DNA of 64,000 bases from Babylonia areolata. Taxonomy: Eukaryota > Mollusca > Gastropoda > Neogastropoda > Buccinidae. The notes under the pieces are model-generated. The model worked only from the letters and a program-made list of their open reading frames with translations. It was not told the origin of the DNA and ran no database searches. The position numbers and the translations under genes were made by a program. This document shows, piece after piece, positions 11,666-22,525 of this stretch. The stretch's first letter is position 1. Every line of letters begins with the position of its first letter. The DNA lies in contig NC_134887.1 in assembly GCF_041734735.1 (NCBI RefSeq), positions 40,556,378-40,620,377 on the forward strand. Direction: 5' to 3'.

Positions 11666-11924
11666 GAAGTTATCACAGACACTCTCAAAAAGAGTAAATG
11701 AATGATTGATTGATTGTATGAATTGAATTTTATTTTTCAATTGTTTTTAACCAAAGAACATTCATTGTTGAAATTTTACAGAGTAATTTGCTTTGATTTG
11801 CATACAAAAAGGAAGAAATTTTGAACAACAGAGGAGGATATTTCTGCTACCAAAATACGTAAGAAAAGAGAAAGAAAGGAAAAAAAAAAAAAAAAAAAAA
11901 GAACGAGAGAGAGAGAGGGAGAGG
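11666..11924. other. spacer between two opposed RTE tails
   Basis: AT-rich spacer with a poly-A run of about 20 at 11880-11900 and a GA-rich tract at about 11901-11920. No gene is seen. Confidence 0.6.
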
Positions 11925-11997
11925 CCGAAGATAGGGTAGCATGGAGGTAGCAAGTAGTGTACCCACTGTGACAAACTGGGCCTGTGACAAACTGGGC
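11925..11997 (+). mobile_element. second RTE 3' tail fragment, inverted relative to the first
   Basis: GGCCGAAGATAGGGTAGCATG followed by GTGTACCCACTGTGACAAAC repeats, on the plus strand, the trailer that the copy at 11469-11665 carries on the minus strand, with an internal deletion. It ends in two 16-bp tail units. Confidence 0.75.
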
Positions 11998-12613
11998 AGC
12001 CCCCGTCTGACCAAGCTGACGACACGAAGCTTGCTCAGACAATCAAACAACAGGGCAACAAACTGCTCAACGATGTACTCAGGGACTTAGTCTGATTATC
12101 CATCATCATTAGGAAAGCATTAGTAGTTTGCTTACACAGTCCCTGTGTTCCATGCTTCTCTTTTGCTTCTGCCAACAAGCAAAGCCATGGTTTATGCACG
12201 ATTCCCGCTGAACAGCAACAAACTAAAAAGTGACAAAGGAAGGGATGGGGGAGTTAACAGTACTGATATGAATCTGATACATATATTTTTTATCACCATC
12301 TGATGCTAGTGTTTTTCGAACCAAAGTTGTGTGCTGCAAACGAAACGACTATCTTTAACAGCCCACATCCATCTTTATTTCATTGTTTTAATATCATTAT
12401 TTAGATCTGTCAAAGTTTCAAACTGCCAATGCCAAAAGCAATTTCTGGTGAAATGTTTTCGGCAGTCACTCCAGTCAAGTCCTTTTTTTTTCTTTTTCTT
12501 TTTTCGACAATTTGTGATCAGAGTATCAAACCCGCATTTCCACTCTGAACACTACACGATTTTCTTGTATTCAGGAGCGTGCGGATTTTCCCATGGCCCT
12601 ATGTGTGTGGTTA

Positions 12614-12616
<3 letters not shown>
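11998..12616. other. no gene recognised
   Basis: Unique-looking sequence with a T-rich run at about 12482-12506. No supported coding signal. Confidence 0.55.
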
Positions 12617-12671
<55 letters not shown>

Positions 12672-12940
12672 CGCGCGCGCGCATGCGTTCGTGCGCACAC
12701 TCACCATGTTTTTCACACTTACAGGGAAAACACGTGCAGGCGCGAACACACTTTACCATCACTCACATACACAAACATATATACACAAACGTTCATAGAC
12801 CACACACGTACACGTGGGTACACACGCACACACACACATATACACAAGAGCACACACACGCACACGTACACATGCGAACATCCACAAAACGCACAAAAGC
12901 GCACACATATCACATGCGCGGACGCACATACACGTACACA

Positions 12941-12977
<37 letters not shown>

Positions 12978-12987
12978 ACACGCACGC
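12617..12987. repeat. (GT)n-(GC)n and (CA)n microsatellites
   Basis: GT block 12617-12662 passing into GC alternation 12663-12682, then irregular CA-rich sequence to 12987. Frames across it on both strands (Val-Cys or His-Thr repeats) are spurious. Confidence 0.95.
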
Positions 12988-13091
12988 TTTGATCTGGATC
13001 TAAGCCGAATTTCCAAAGATTCATGCATCAGCTTAAGGTCGTGAAATATTTGAACATTCACTGTCGCCGTCGGCTCTCATGTGGCTGTATA

Positions 13092-13505
13092 GTCTGTATT
13101 GCATGACGTCACTCCTCCACTTGCCATTCTTGTCTTTATTTGAGTACAAAGAGTAAATATGAATTTTTTCCTGTGCCTTTGTCATATCGAAATGTAAAAT
13201 TCACTTAATTCTGAATCGTGTCACCACATAATCATATGTTCAGGAAAATTCTTGTTTTGAAGCTACATGCAGACAAATATGTGTTTTTTTTCTTTCCAAT
13301 AGCATATTGTGGCTGAAGAATCTGTATTGCATGACGTCACTCCTCCACTTGCAATACTTGTCTTCGTTTGAATAGTGCAGAAAGAAAATGGGAATTTTCC
13401 GGTGCCTTTTTCGTAAGGAAATTAAAAGCTTGATCAGTTCTGAATCTTTTGATACGACATAAATATTCAGGATAATTCTGGGGGTTTTTAAGTCACAGGC
13501 ACACA
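13092..13505. repeat. 228-bp tandem duplication, each copy with a perfect CRE palindrome
   Basis: GTCTGTATTGCATGACGTCA at about 13092 recurs at about 13320. Similarity, now diverged, continues through the matching CCTCCACTTGC, TGTGCCTTT/GGTGCCTTT and TTCAGGA blocks. Each unit has TGACGTCA (13104-13111 and 13332-13339), the CREB/ATF consensus. Binding is not shown. Poly-T, poly-C and A-rich runs follow at 13508-13700. Confidence 0.8.
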
Positions 13506-13750
13506 ATTTTTTTTTTTTTTTTTTTTTTTTTAAGAGCTGATTTCTCCATTTTTATTCCTGGGGCACACGAACTAAGAACCCCCCCCCCCCCCCCCCACCC
13601 CCCCACCCCCAAAAAAACAACAAAAAACAAAAAAACACAAAAAAAAACAAAAAACACACAAAAAAAAACAAAAAAAAAAACAAACAAACAAACAAACAAA
13701 AACCCAACAATCTATGACAGATAGATAGATTCATTCTGTGTTTTTCTATA

Positions 13751-14048
13751 TTAACCTTCGCTGGCTGTCGCTTTTGACTACACACGGGAGCTCATGTGGG
13801 TCGTCCACGACCCATACCTTTTACAGACAAAAACCTGTATAGTCCTCCAAAGCCTGTGTGGGTCGTGCACGACCCATACTTTGTAAAGAGACAAAAACCT
13901 GTATATTCCCCCAAAGCTTATAACAAAATATAGAAAAGGAAAACATATCGTAACAACTGATTACACACACATGCGTTCGCACACGCACACACAGACTCAC
14001 ACAAACACATACACTCAGAAGAAACACATGCTCACGCATTCACACACA

Positions 14049-14105
<57 letters not shown>

Positions 14106-14230
14106 GCACACACAACTGATCACATACACAAACGCATAACACCACATGCACATACATACAAACCCTACTTATGCACACAGAGAGAGAGAGAGAGACTGAG
14201 ACAGAGAGAGAGCGACAGACAGCGAGACAC

Positions 14231-14280
<50 letters not shown>

Positions 14281-16167
14281 CATAGCACCCTATACCTCCC
14301 CTCACCTCACCTCAGGCCCATGACTACAAAGTAGTTGGGGGAAACCTGAGGACCACAGACGCAGCCTCCCTTCTCCATTTGTCTGTCAGCAGCCGCCGGG
14401 AGCAGCTCACGTGTATGGAGTCCGGTCCATTGTTTGATGTTCTCATGCCAGTTCTTCCGCTGTCTTCCTCTTCTTCTCCCGCCCTCGATGGTGCCTTGCA
14501 TGATTGTTTTGGACAGACTGGTGTGTCGAGTGTTGTGCCCATATCAGCTTGCGTCTCTTCACAGTTGAAAGGAGAGGTTCCTGAGGTCCAGCAAGGTTTT
14601 CAATTCTGCTCCGTACATATTCATTAGTCCTGTGCTCCATCCAGGAAATTTGAAGGAGCTTCCTCAGGCATTTGTGTGCTTCCTTTCAGTTTCGGCCGTC
14701 AGTGTCCATGCCTCGCAACCATACAGTACAATGGAGACTACCAGGGCTTTGTAGAGTTTGAATTTTGTGGAGAATCGGATGTTACTTTTCCACACTCTGT
14801 TCAGTTTGGTCATGGCTGCAGTGGCTGTGCCAATGCGAATTCCTATTTCTGCTTAGCTGCTTCCATCTTTTGTCAGGGTTGCTCCTAGATATCTGAAGTT
14901 TCCGACATCTTCCAGTTGTTCTCCGTTCATGAAAATAGTGGCATGGGCCATGTTCACGCTGTTTACCATGGCTTTGGATTCCTCTGTGCTGACCTCCATT
15001 CCGTAAGCACCCGCTCTATGAACAAGTCTGTTGGTAAGTTCCTGCAGTTCTTCGTTCGTCCCCCCCCCCCCCCCCCACCATATCTATATCATCAGCAAAC
15101 GGGAGGTTGCATATTCGTCTACCACCAATGGAGATAGAAGGACCATTAGTCTTATTAGTCACCCAAGCAAGATCATGCTACAAATCCTCCTGAACAAACT
15201 GAAGTCAAGGGCTGAAGAATTACTCACCGAAGAACAAGTTGGTTTCAGAAAGGGAAGAAGCACCATTGAGCAAATATTCAATTGCAGAATACTCATTGAG
15301 AAACACCTTCAACAGCAACGCGACTTGTTCCACAACTTGATTGACTTCAAAAAAGCGTTTGACAGGGTTTGGCATGAGGGACTATGGCACGTGCTGAGGG
15401 GATATGGAATCGACGAAGGCATCGTGAGCGTGACAGAGGCCCTATACAAGAATTCCAACAGTGCAGTGCTTCTTTACAACCAACTAGGAGAGTTTTTCAA
15501 AACGATCGTCGGTGTATGACAAGGCTGTATCCTCTCTCCTGTGTTGTTTAATCTCTTCTTGGAAAGGATAATGCAGGAGGCACTGGAAAACCATGAGACT
15601 TCTATCTCCATTGGTGGCATCCTATACACGCACAATCAAAGATATTCAGTCACACAGGTACATGCTGTTAGAGAAAGGGATGGAAGGGGGTTATAGCTGA
15701 AGACAGGCGAAAGGGACGGGGCGGGGAGGGGGCGGGGGGGCGGGGGCGGGGGGGTGGGGGGTGGGGGGTAGTGGGAGAGTAGTGGGGTAGTGAGGCTTTT
15801 GAAAGTAAAACTCCTTTATTTTCATTCACTAATTGCAAATTAAACCTTCTGAAAACACTGTTAAAAAGGTATGGATCGTGCATGACCCACACGAGCTTTC
15901 GAGGGGTGACCACGTTTTTTCCTCTTTAAAAAGCATGGGTCATACACGACCCACACAAGCGTCCGTGTGTAGTTAAAACGCCACCTTTAATTACTCATTA
16001 AATAATTAATGATTTTTTTTTTTTTCATTTTTGGGGCAAAAGTTGGCCTTTTAGGTGTTGGAAGCATTTCTGAAATTTCGTAGAAAAATATTAAGAATTG
16101 GCTGAGATATGTGCGTTTTTGTACCCTTCTGGGTCGTGTACGACCCACGATAGCCAGCGAAAGTTAA
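13751..16167. mobile_element. TTAA-bounded DNA element (piggyBac-like, non-autonomous)
   Basis: Left end TTAACCTTCGCTGGCTGTCG (13751) and right end, reverse complemented, TTAACTTTCGCTGGCTATCG (ends 16167) form an imperfect terminal inverted repeat sharing TTAA, the target of piggyBac-type transposases. Five copies of the palindrome TGGGTCGTNNACGACCCA or variants lie near the ends: 13797-13814, 13859-13876 (perfect), 15872-15889, 15936-15953 and 16130-16147. A subterminal inverted repeat of about 60 bp pairs about 13766-13825 with about 15925-15985. No transposase frame is seen, so it looks non-autonomous. An RTE insertion (14285-15627) and CA/GA microsatellites inflate it; without the RTE it is about 1.1 kb. 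Confidence 0.75.
14285..15627 (-). mobile_element. RTE LINE insertion with 5' inversion (twin priming) and 11-bp TSD
   Basis: The 3' part (14296-15140) is on the minus strand: a decayed ORF2 C-terminal half from SISIGGRRICNLPFADDID to GTIEGGRRRGRQRKNWHEN, ending in a (GGTGA)n tail at 14296-14315. The upstream part (15141-15616) is on the plus strand: RTISLISHPSKIMLQILLN, EEQVGFRKGRSTIEQIF, IDFKKAFDRVWH, ending LERIMQEALENHETSISIGG. The two parts meet at the same point in the protein, with 19 nt (CTTCTATCTCCATTGGTGG) present at both. GCACCCTATAC (14285-14295) and GCATCCTATAC (15617-15627) look like an 11-bp target-site duplication with one change. The RT frame has at least one in-frame stop, before QGC near 15517. 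Confidence 0.88.
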
Positions 16168-16318
16168 TCTTTGATTTTTAAACTTTTAGAAGGTTTGAAA
16201 AAAAAAAAAAGAAAGAAAAAAAAAGAAGAAGATAAATTACGACTTTAGCCGGGTTTTCGCGTGCTGCGTCACACACAGTCTCACACACACACACACACAC
16301 ACACGAACACACACACAC

Positions 16319-16372
<54 letters not shown>

Positions 16373-16863
16373 TTTTTTTTTTTTTTTTTAACATTTTGTT
16401 CATCTAGAGGGTGCAACTGATAGTCTGGAACCAGATGGAGGATGACTCACTAGGTTTGTGTTCGAATCCAAATACTAAACGAACAGCTGACAGAACTAAC
16501 ATGGACAGTGAACAGATAAAACAGACCACGCCCAACAAAATCTACGTACACTGTGGACGATACTGAAAAGCACACAACGAAGAATTAAGGACAAAGGCCG
16601 AGTTAGAGTTCAACGCTGAAAAGCTGTTTATTTAATTCAACTTAGATCCAAAAACACAATGCATATTGTAACTATTAATAATTTAACATCAGTTAAAACT
16701 TTGTAAAACAAAGTTTTAAAACGCAGCCACTCAGTTCATTCTTTCCTCCAGACCGAACACAAAAAAGATAGTCCCTGTACGTTTATCTTTTACAAACGAT
16801 ATCATAAATTAGGAATGAGCCCGTGTTACATAATACTGATATCAACCCAATTATTTATCTTGT

Positions 16864-16894
<31 letters not shown>

Positions 16895-17099
16895 GTCTCA
16901 ATACTAGACATGTTAATCAACTCGGATTTATCTGATAAACGTAAGTGTTTATGGTGGTAAAACCGTCAAAGAGAGCTAAGGTTTTTCTAATGGAAATTTC
17001 GCTGGGGCCTGTGCTATCGTTGGGTTAATTCTGGATCTATTTGGGTGAAACGTTCGTTGATTTCATTCTTCTGAAAAGGTCGAAACAGGAATTGCAGTA
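16168..17099. other. no gene recognised; (CA)n, (TA)n, poly-T
   Basis: CA/TA microsatellite 16277-16367, poly-T 16370-16389, (TA)n at 16864-16891. A perfect hairpin TAAAACTTTGT-AAA-ACAAAGTTTTA lies at about 16693-16717. No coding region is supported. Confidence 0.6.
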
Positions 17100-18430
17100 G
17101 CCAAGGGAGCTAAGCTTATGGGTTGTACGTGACTATGCCTTGATGATAATTAATCCCTTTTAAGTGTGGTTTGTTGTAAGAGTCACGACTACCCGGCCAC
17201 ACAATTTTTGGAGTGTGTACACCAAAATTATATTGTACAATTGACTACCGAGCCCACTCACTACAGAAGTCTACAGACACCCAACGTCTTAGATTTATTA
17301 TTTACAAATACAGAGGATGATGTTTCGAATGTGGATTACTGGCCCCCTTTAGGGAAGAGCCACCATTCTGCCCCTTACTTTGATGTTCAAGTCAAGAGGG
17401 AACATTCACCTGGTCATTCAGTAAAACTTCAGCTGGATAAAGGTGACTATGACGGTATGAGAAACTATATAAGAGGAGTTAACTGGGATGACCGCCTGTC
17501 CACTGAGACATCAGTGGAAGGAACTTGGGAATGCATTCACAACGAGTTAGTTGTCCATGAATAAATTTATCCCTAAAAGGTCTTTTAAACAAGGACTCTC
17601 TAGCAAGCCTAGGCGAGACCCCATTCCCCAATCATTATTAGACAAGATCAATCAAAAGCGTAGAGCTTTTAAAAACTACCAAAAAATATCCCACTGTTGA
17701 AAATGACAAGTTGTATGCACGTGCTGGTAACCCAGTAACATGGGAGTCAAAGAAACATGTGAAGGCTAAGGAAACTAAATTAGCTAAAGAGTCTAAGAGA
17801 AAGCCTAAGGGTTTCTACCGATCTGTTACAAGTAAGACTCTACCAAAAGAATCGGTTGCTAATCTAACCAAGGAAGATGGTAACTAAATTAGCTAAAGAG
17901 TCTAAGAGAAAGCCTAAGGGTTTCTACCGATCTGTTACAAGCAAGACTCTACCAAAAGAATCGGTTGCTAATCTAACCAAGGAAGATGGTAACTAAATTA
18001 GCTAAAGAGTCTAAGAGAAAGCCTAAGGGTTTCTACCGATCTGTTACAAGCAAGACTCTACCAAAAGAATCGGTTGCTAATCTAACCAAGGAAGATGGTA
18101 ACTAAATTAGCTAAAGAGTCTAAGAGAAAGCCTAAGGGTTTCTACCGATCTGTTACAAGTAAGACTCTACCAAAAGAATCGGTTGCTAATCTAACTAAGG
18201 AAGATGGTACCTTGACACAAAACGACTCCGAAAAAACCCAGTGTATTAAACAGCATTTTTGCCAGTGTTTTTACAAAAGAGAGTAGCGATAATATCCCAG
18301 AGTTTTCATGCAAGAAAAATATTCCAGATATTTCCCATGTAGAAGTCACAGTTGAGCAGATGATCTACAATAGCAGAAAAATCTCAACAAATACAATCTC
18401 TGGATTACGAATTACTGTCATCACAAAGTT
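17100..18430 (+). mobile_element. APE-type LINE fragment (endonuclease end to pre-RT)
   Basis: An open stretch at 17166-17564 reads FLECVHQNYIVQLTTEPTH, NVLDLLFTN and GKSHHSAPYFDV, the C-terminal endonuclease block (degenerate SDH motif) of CR1/jockey-like ORF2. It continues in other frames (PKRSFKQGLSSKPRRDPIPQ, KGFYRSVTSKTLPKESVANL) up to NTISGLRI at about 18410. The copy has several frameshifts and is interrupted by an internal four-fold tandem duplication (17774-18209). Confidence 0.78.
17774..18209. repeat. 109-bp unit, four tandem copies inside a LINE frame
   Basis: ACTAAATTAGCTAAAGAGTC starts at 17774, 17883, 17992 and 18101, exactly 109 bp apart. The copies are nearly identical. As 109 is not divisible by three, each copy shifts the old LINE frame, so the expansion arose after the copy was dead. 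Confidence 0.95.
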
Positions 18431-18705
18431 ACAACGAATAGCCAGCCAGCACAGCAGATGTCACATAATCCGCTCCATGACACTTTCGCCTTATAATTGA
18501 GTGTCATCAACAACCTATCAACATCATATCCAACACAGCGTCAAAAGAAATGAGATCTAAAACATAACTCGCCTTAACTTTGAGGGTTAACCCCCCCCCC
18601 CCCCCCCCAACCCCCCAACACACACACACTAACCAGTCACATAATTAACATAACTAAATATAATCAATAGGATGTGACCCAGTCAACAATATTGGTCCAC
18701 AATCA

Positions 18706-18937
18706 TTAACTCTCTCCATACGAACGGCGAAAGAGACGACATTAACAGCGTTTTATCCCAATTACCATAATCAATATATTGCAAGCGGAACGCTCTCATA
18801 CTGAAGAGGTGAATGTTGACAAAGAATACCACAATTCTGACGACGGAAGCTAAAGGTTGGGTCATTCAGACACCCACTGGACATCCGAGGGGTCTGTGTA
18901 GAGGAGAAGAGAGGACTGGCCGAACTGAGTGAGTTAA
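18706..18937. mobile_element. 232-bp TTAA MITE
   Basis: Bounded by TTAACTCTCTCCATACG (18706) and, reverse complemented, TTAACTCACTCAGTTCG (ends 18937): a short imperfect terminal inverted repeat that includes the TTAA target. It has no coding capacity. The TTAA ends suggest piggyBac-type mobilisation, but its ends differ from the element at 13751-16167. Confidence 0.7.
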
Positions 18938-19149
18938 AGTACGGCGCATTCGCCCTTTGATTCTCGGTGCGAACAAGTGATGAAGGATGACCGCCAATGA
19001 GGTCTAATAGGCATGATGGCGGAATCGTTCTGGAGCAATGTATCGCTGGGGAAGGAAAAGTTTCCTGGAAAGTTTCCCGAACAACAGCGAAGGGTAAAGT
19101 TACTTTGGGGATACACGTCATACACTAGGGAACAAGAAAATATAGGAAA
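18938..19149. other. no gene recognised
   Basis: Sequence between the MITE and the satellite array. No feature recognised. Confidence 0.5.
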
Positions 19150-20980
19150 TTTTGCTCGCTCTTAGACGCTAATCCCATGCGAGCGAGTATCACATACCTC
19201 ATTCACGGAGCCAGCCAGCATGGCTGATTCTGTCCTTACGCATGACTACTGGGGTTAAGAAAACATGTATATACAATTTCCCGCGCAGCTTTGAGCTTTG
19301 TAGTTAATTTTCATTGATGAAATAAACATTCAAAAGACGAACTGTCAATAAAAGTTCCCTTATTCATAAATCAATATTCTGATCGATTAATTCTGAATTG
19401 ACCGAAATAAGCGAAGCATTAAATTAGTTTGGAGGTATAGAGCACTTGTTGGAGAATTGTGAAATGAAGAAAATTCGGTTCGCTCTTCGACGCTAAGCTT
19501 ATGAGAGGGATTATAAAATACCAGAAATATAGAGGAATCAACATGGCTGTCACATGCTTCCGTGTATCGACAGTAGTGTCAATAAAAGCTTGCGGAAAGG
19601 ACTTCCGAACACTTTTGGAAGACGATGCTAACATAGAATAATGGAATGATGCGGTCATTTCTGTTCGCCGACCAATTGTATCGAAGTATAATTATTTATA
19701 AAATAAAGGAAACAAAGAGGTAACAAAGATGGCGGACTGCGCTTTACTGTATAGACAGTAGTATCGAGAACAGTTATGCGAACAAGAGCGAAGCATAAAT
19801 TTAGTATCGAGGCACAGAGCACACATCGGAGAATTATAATATGGAGACAAATCTGTTCGCTCTTCGACGCTAAGCTTATGGGAGCGATTTCAAAACACCC
19901 AATATATTGAGCGGACCTACATGGCCGACTCTGTTTTTGTGTATTGACGGTAGTGTCAATAAAAGCTTGAGGAAAGGATTTCCGAAAACTTCTGGATATG
20001 GTAAATGGCTTTGGAAGATGATACTAACACAGAATAATGGAATGATGCGGTAATTTCTTTTCGCCGACCAATTGTATCGAAGTATGATTATTTATAAATT
20101 AAAGGAATCGAAGAGATAACAAAGATGGCGGACCGTGCTTTACTAGATAGACAGTAGCATCGAGAATAGTTACGCGAAAAGTTCTGCGAACAAGAGCGAA
20201 GTATGAAATTAGTATGGAGGCACAGAGCACATAGCGGAGAATTATAATACGAAGACAAATATATTCGCTCTTCGATGTTAAGCTTATGGGATCGATTTCA
20301 AAACACCCAATATACAGAGCAGACCTACATGGCCGATTCTGTTCTTGCGTGTTGACTGTAGTCTAAATGAAAGCATGCGGAAAGGATTTCCGAACACTTT
20401 TGGTTATGGTGAATAATTTTGGAAGATGATACTAACATAGAATAATGTAATGATGTGGTATTTCTGTTCACTGACCAATTTGTATGAAAGTATAATTATT
20501 TATAAATTAAAGGAATCGAAGAGATAACAAAGATGGCGGACCGTGCTTTACTAGATAGACAGTAGCATCGAGAATAGTTATGCGAAAAGTTCTGCGAACA
20601 AGAATGAAGCATGAATTTATTATCGACGCACAGAGCACATATCGGAAAATATAAAATGACGGATTTATTGAATGAGCCGGACTCAACAGTGCCTTGGTAC
20701 ACTGATACTAGTAATCTGCTGAAAAGTATTGGGAACAGACTCAGTTTTGATGGGTACAAATGCACCTTAGGTAAACCTACAGTAGCGCTAAGAACAACTT
20801 CCTAAACGTTTTCCGAACGCGTCCATGTGATGTGAACAGTATCAAAAGATGCAACTAACTATAAACACTAAAAATATTCATAAAATTATATGTTCCCTGT
20901 CTAATCTCAGACAATGCTAATGATTATAGCACGAACAGGCGAAGAGCAAGTCAAGATGGCGGAATGCGCTGTGCATCAAA
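19150..20980. repeat. diverged tandem array, unit about 380-410 bp, about 4-5 copies
   Basis: Landmarks recur in order: GTTCGCTCTTCGACGCTAAG (about 19478, 19857, and variant about 20263), AAACACCCAATAT (19893, 20301), GACAGTAGCATCGAG (20149, 20558; variant 19745) and AAGATGGCGGA (19727, 20119, 20529, 20953). Period is about 377-409 bp. The first unit, from about 19150, is the most diverged. Each unit carries AAGATGGCGGAC or similar, close to the YY1 consensus. Confidence 0.85.
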
Positions 20981-21244
20981 AGTGCCTAGTGCAACTGCAA
21001 AAAAAAAAAAAAAAAAAAAAAGTGCGAAAGGATCTAATTTAATAATTGTTCTAATAGTATATGGCTCCAATGGAAAATATTTTAGAATCACTGTACAAGG
21101 ACAGGTTGGTTTCTGAATAAAACCAAAAAATGAAAAGAAAAAAAACCACATAGGAAAAGAAATATAAGAATAGATCTTAGTGTTGATCTGTGCTAGATTG
21201 AATAGACTAGATTAATAAATGAAATAGCGTAAATCGTCTGTTAA
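20981..21244. other. no gene recognised
   Basis: Poly-A at 21000-21021 and AT-rich sequence. Nothing coding. Confidence 0.5.
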
Positions 21245-22060
21245 ACAACCAACACTATAATTGAATATAAAGTTGCCTGCCTATCCTTTAAGTGCCTGAA
21301 TTGTGATACCACAGCCTCATATCTTTCTGAGGTTATGAACCTGTACTTGCCAAACAGAACATTGAGATCTCTTGATTCCTCCCAGCTAACTGTTCCCCGA
21401 TGCTTCCTTAACTCCTGTGGAAAAAGGTCATTTCCCGTCTTCGGCCCAAGAACTTGGAATTCTCTGCCTGTTGCTCTCAGACAAACAACTCATCCACCTA
21501 CCTTTAAAGCAAATCTTAAAACATATCTCTTTAAAAAACAACAACAACAAAACTTGTCATAATTCAAATAGTGCTGTTGTCCCAGGCCTATGTGAGTGTG
21601 TGTGATGGGAGAGTAGTGAGAATGGGGGTGGGTAGATGGATGGTGGTGGTGTGGTTCGAAAGGGAGAATGACCCGATTTTTACCCCTTTTACCTTTTCTA
21701 CCCAAAATTTTATTTGACAATTTTTACAAAATCTGTGGCATGCAGATTACAGTTATGTTCCTTTTTACATGTATGTATATTAAGTGAAAATTGCTGTCAT
21801 CTCAGTCGTTTAATCATGTATGTGTCTGTGCGTTTGTGTTAGTGTGAGTGTTGGAGTGTAACAGTTGTAGTATTGATAGTATGCTACTTTGTGAGTTTTA
21901 TGCATTGTGTTTTTATAATATTAATGATTCTGTTTTATGTTTCTGCTACTTTTTATATGCTTTCTTGTTTCATTTTAGGTATTGGATTGTAAAGCACTTA
22001 AAGTTTGCTTATGCTTGTATTGTAGCGCTATATAAAAATAAAATAATATTATAAAATATT
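21245..22060 (+). mobile_element. L2/CR1-like LINE 3' fragment
   Basis: The C-terminal ORF2 block is open at about 21335-21540: YLPNRTLRS...PRCFLNSCGKRSFPVFGPR, WNSLPVALRQ, FKANLKTYLFKK. A 3' UTR of about 450 bp follows, ending in TAAAGCACTTAAAG...TAGCGCTATATAAAAATA with an A/T-rich tail at about 22043-22068. Confidence 0.8.
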
Positions 22061-22229
22061 ATTTTATTATTAATTGCTTAAATCTATAGCCTACTATAGT
22101 TTGGATCATGTATATTTTATTCAAATTGTGAAGCTTTTCTCCGTGACGAAAAAAGATATGCTGTGAGGCAAAGATCACACACACAGGCACGCGAAAAAAA
22201 GATAAAAGAAAAAAAAGGTGGTATGATGG

Positions 22230-22525
22230 TACATAGTAAGCACTTGCTTACAATATGTCACTTAGTTTGAAGTAGTTAGATTTTGGCCAGCATGATGTGA
22301 GATAGTCTGAAATATGTATTTTAGCAAATGTGATATGAGACTATGTCTATTTATTTATCTTATTTTCATATATTTTAAATATCATTTTCATTCTATTTTA
22401 TCTTGTATACATATTTTTATGTCACTCTGTCTTAAATTTGTATATATTATCATAAAGCGCAGTGAGCCCCATTTGAGATGGGGGTAGGGCGCTATATAAG
22501 CCTGCACTTTATTTATCTATTATTA
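22230..22525 (+). mobile_element. L2-like LINE 3' UTR and tail only
   Basis: No coding block remains, but the end CATAAAGCGCAGTGAGCCCC...GGGCGCTATATAAGCCTGC followed by an ATTT-rich tail (22500-22525) is the same terminal type as at 9376 and 22035. Confidence 0.6.
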
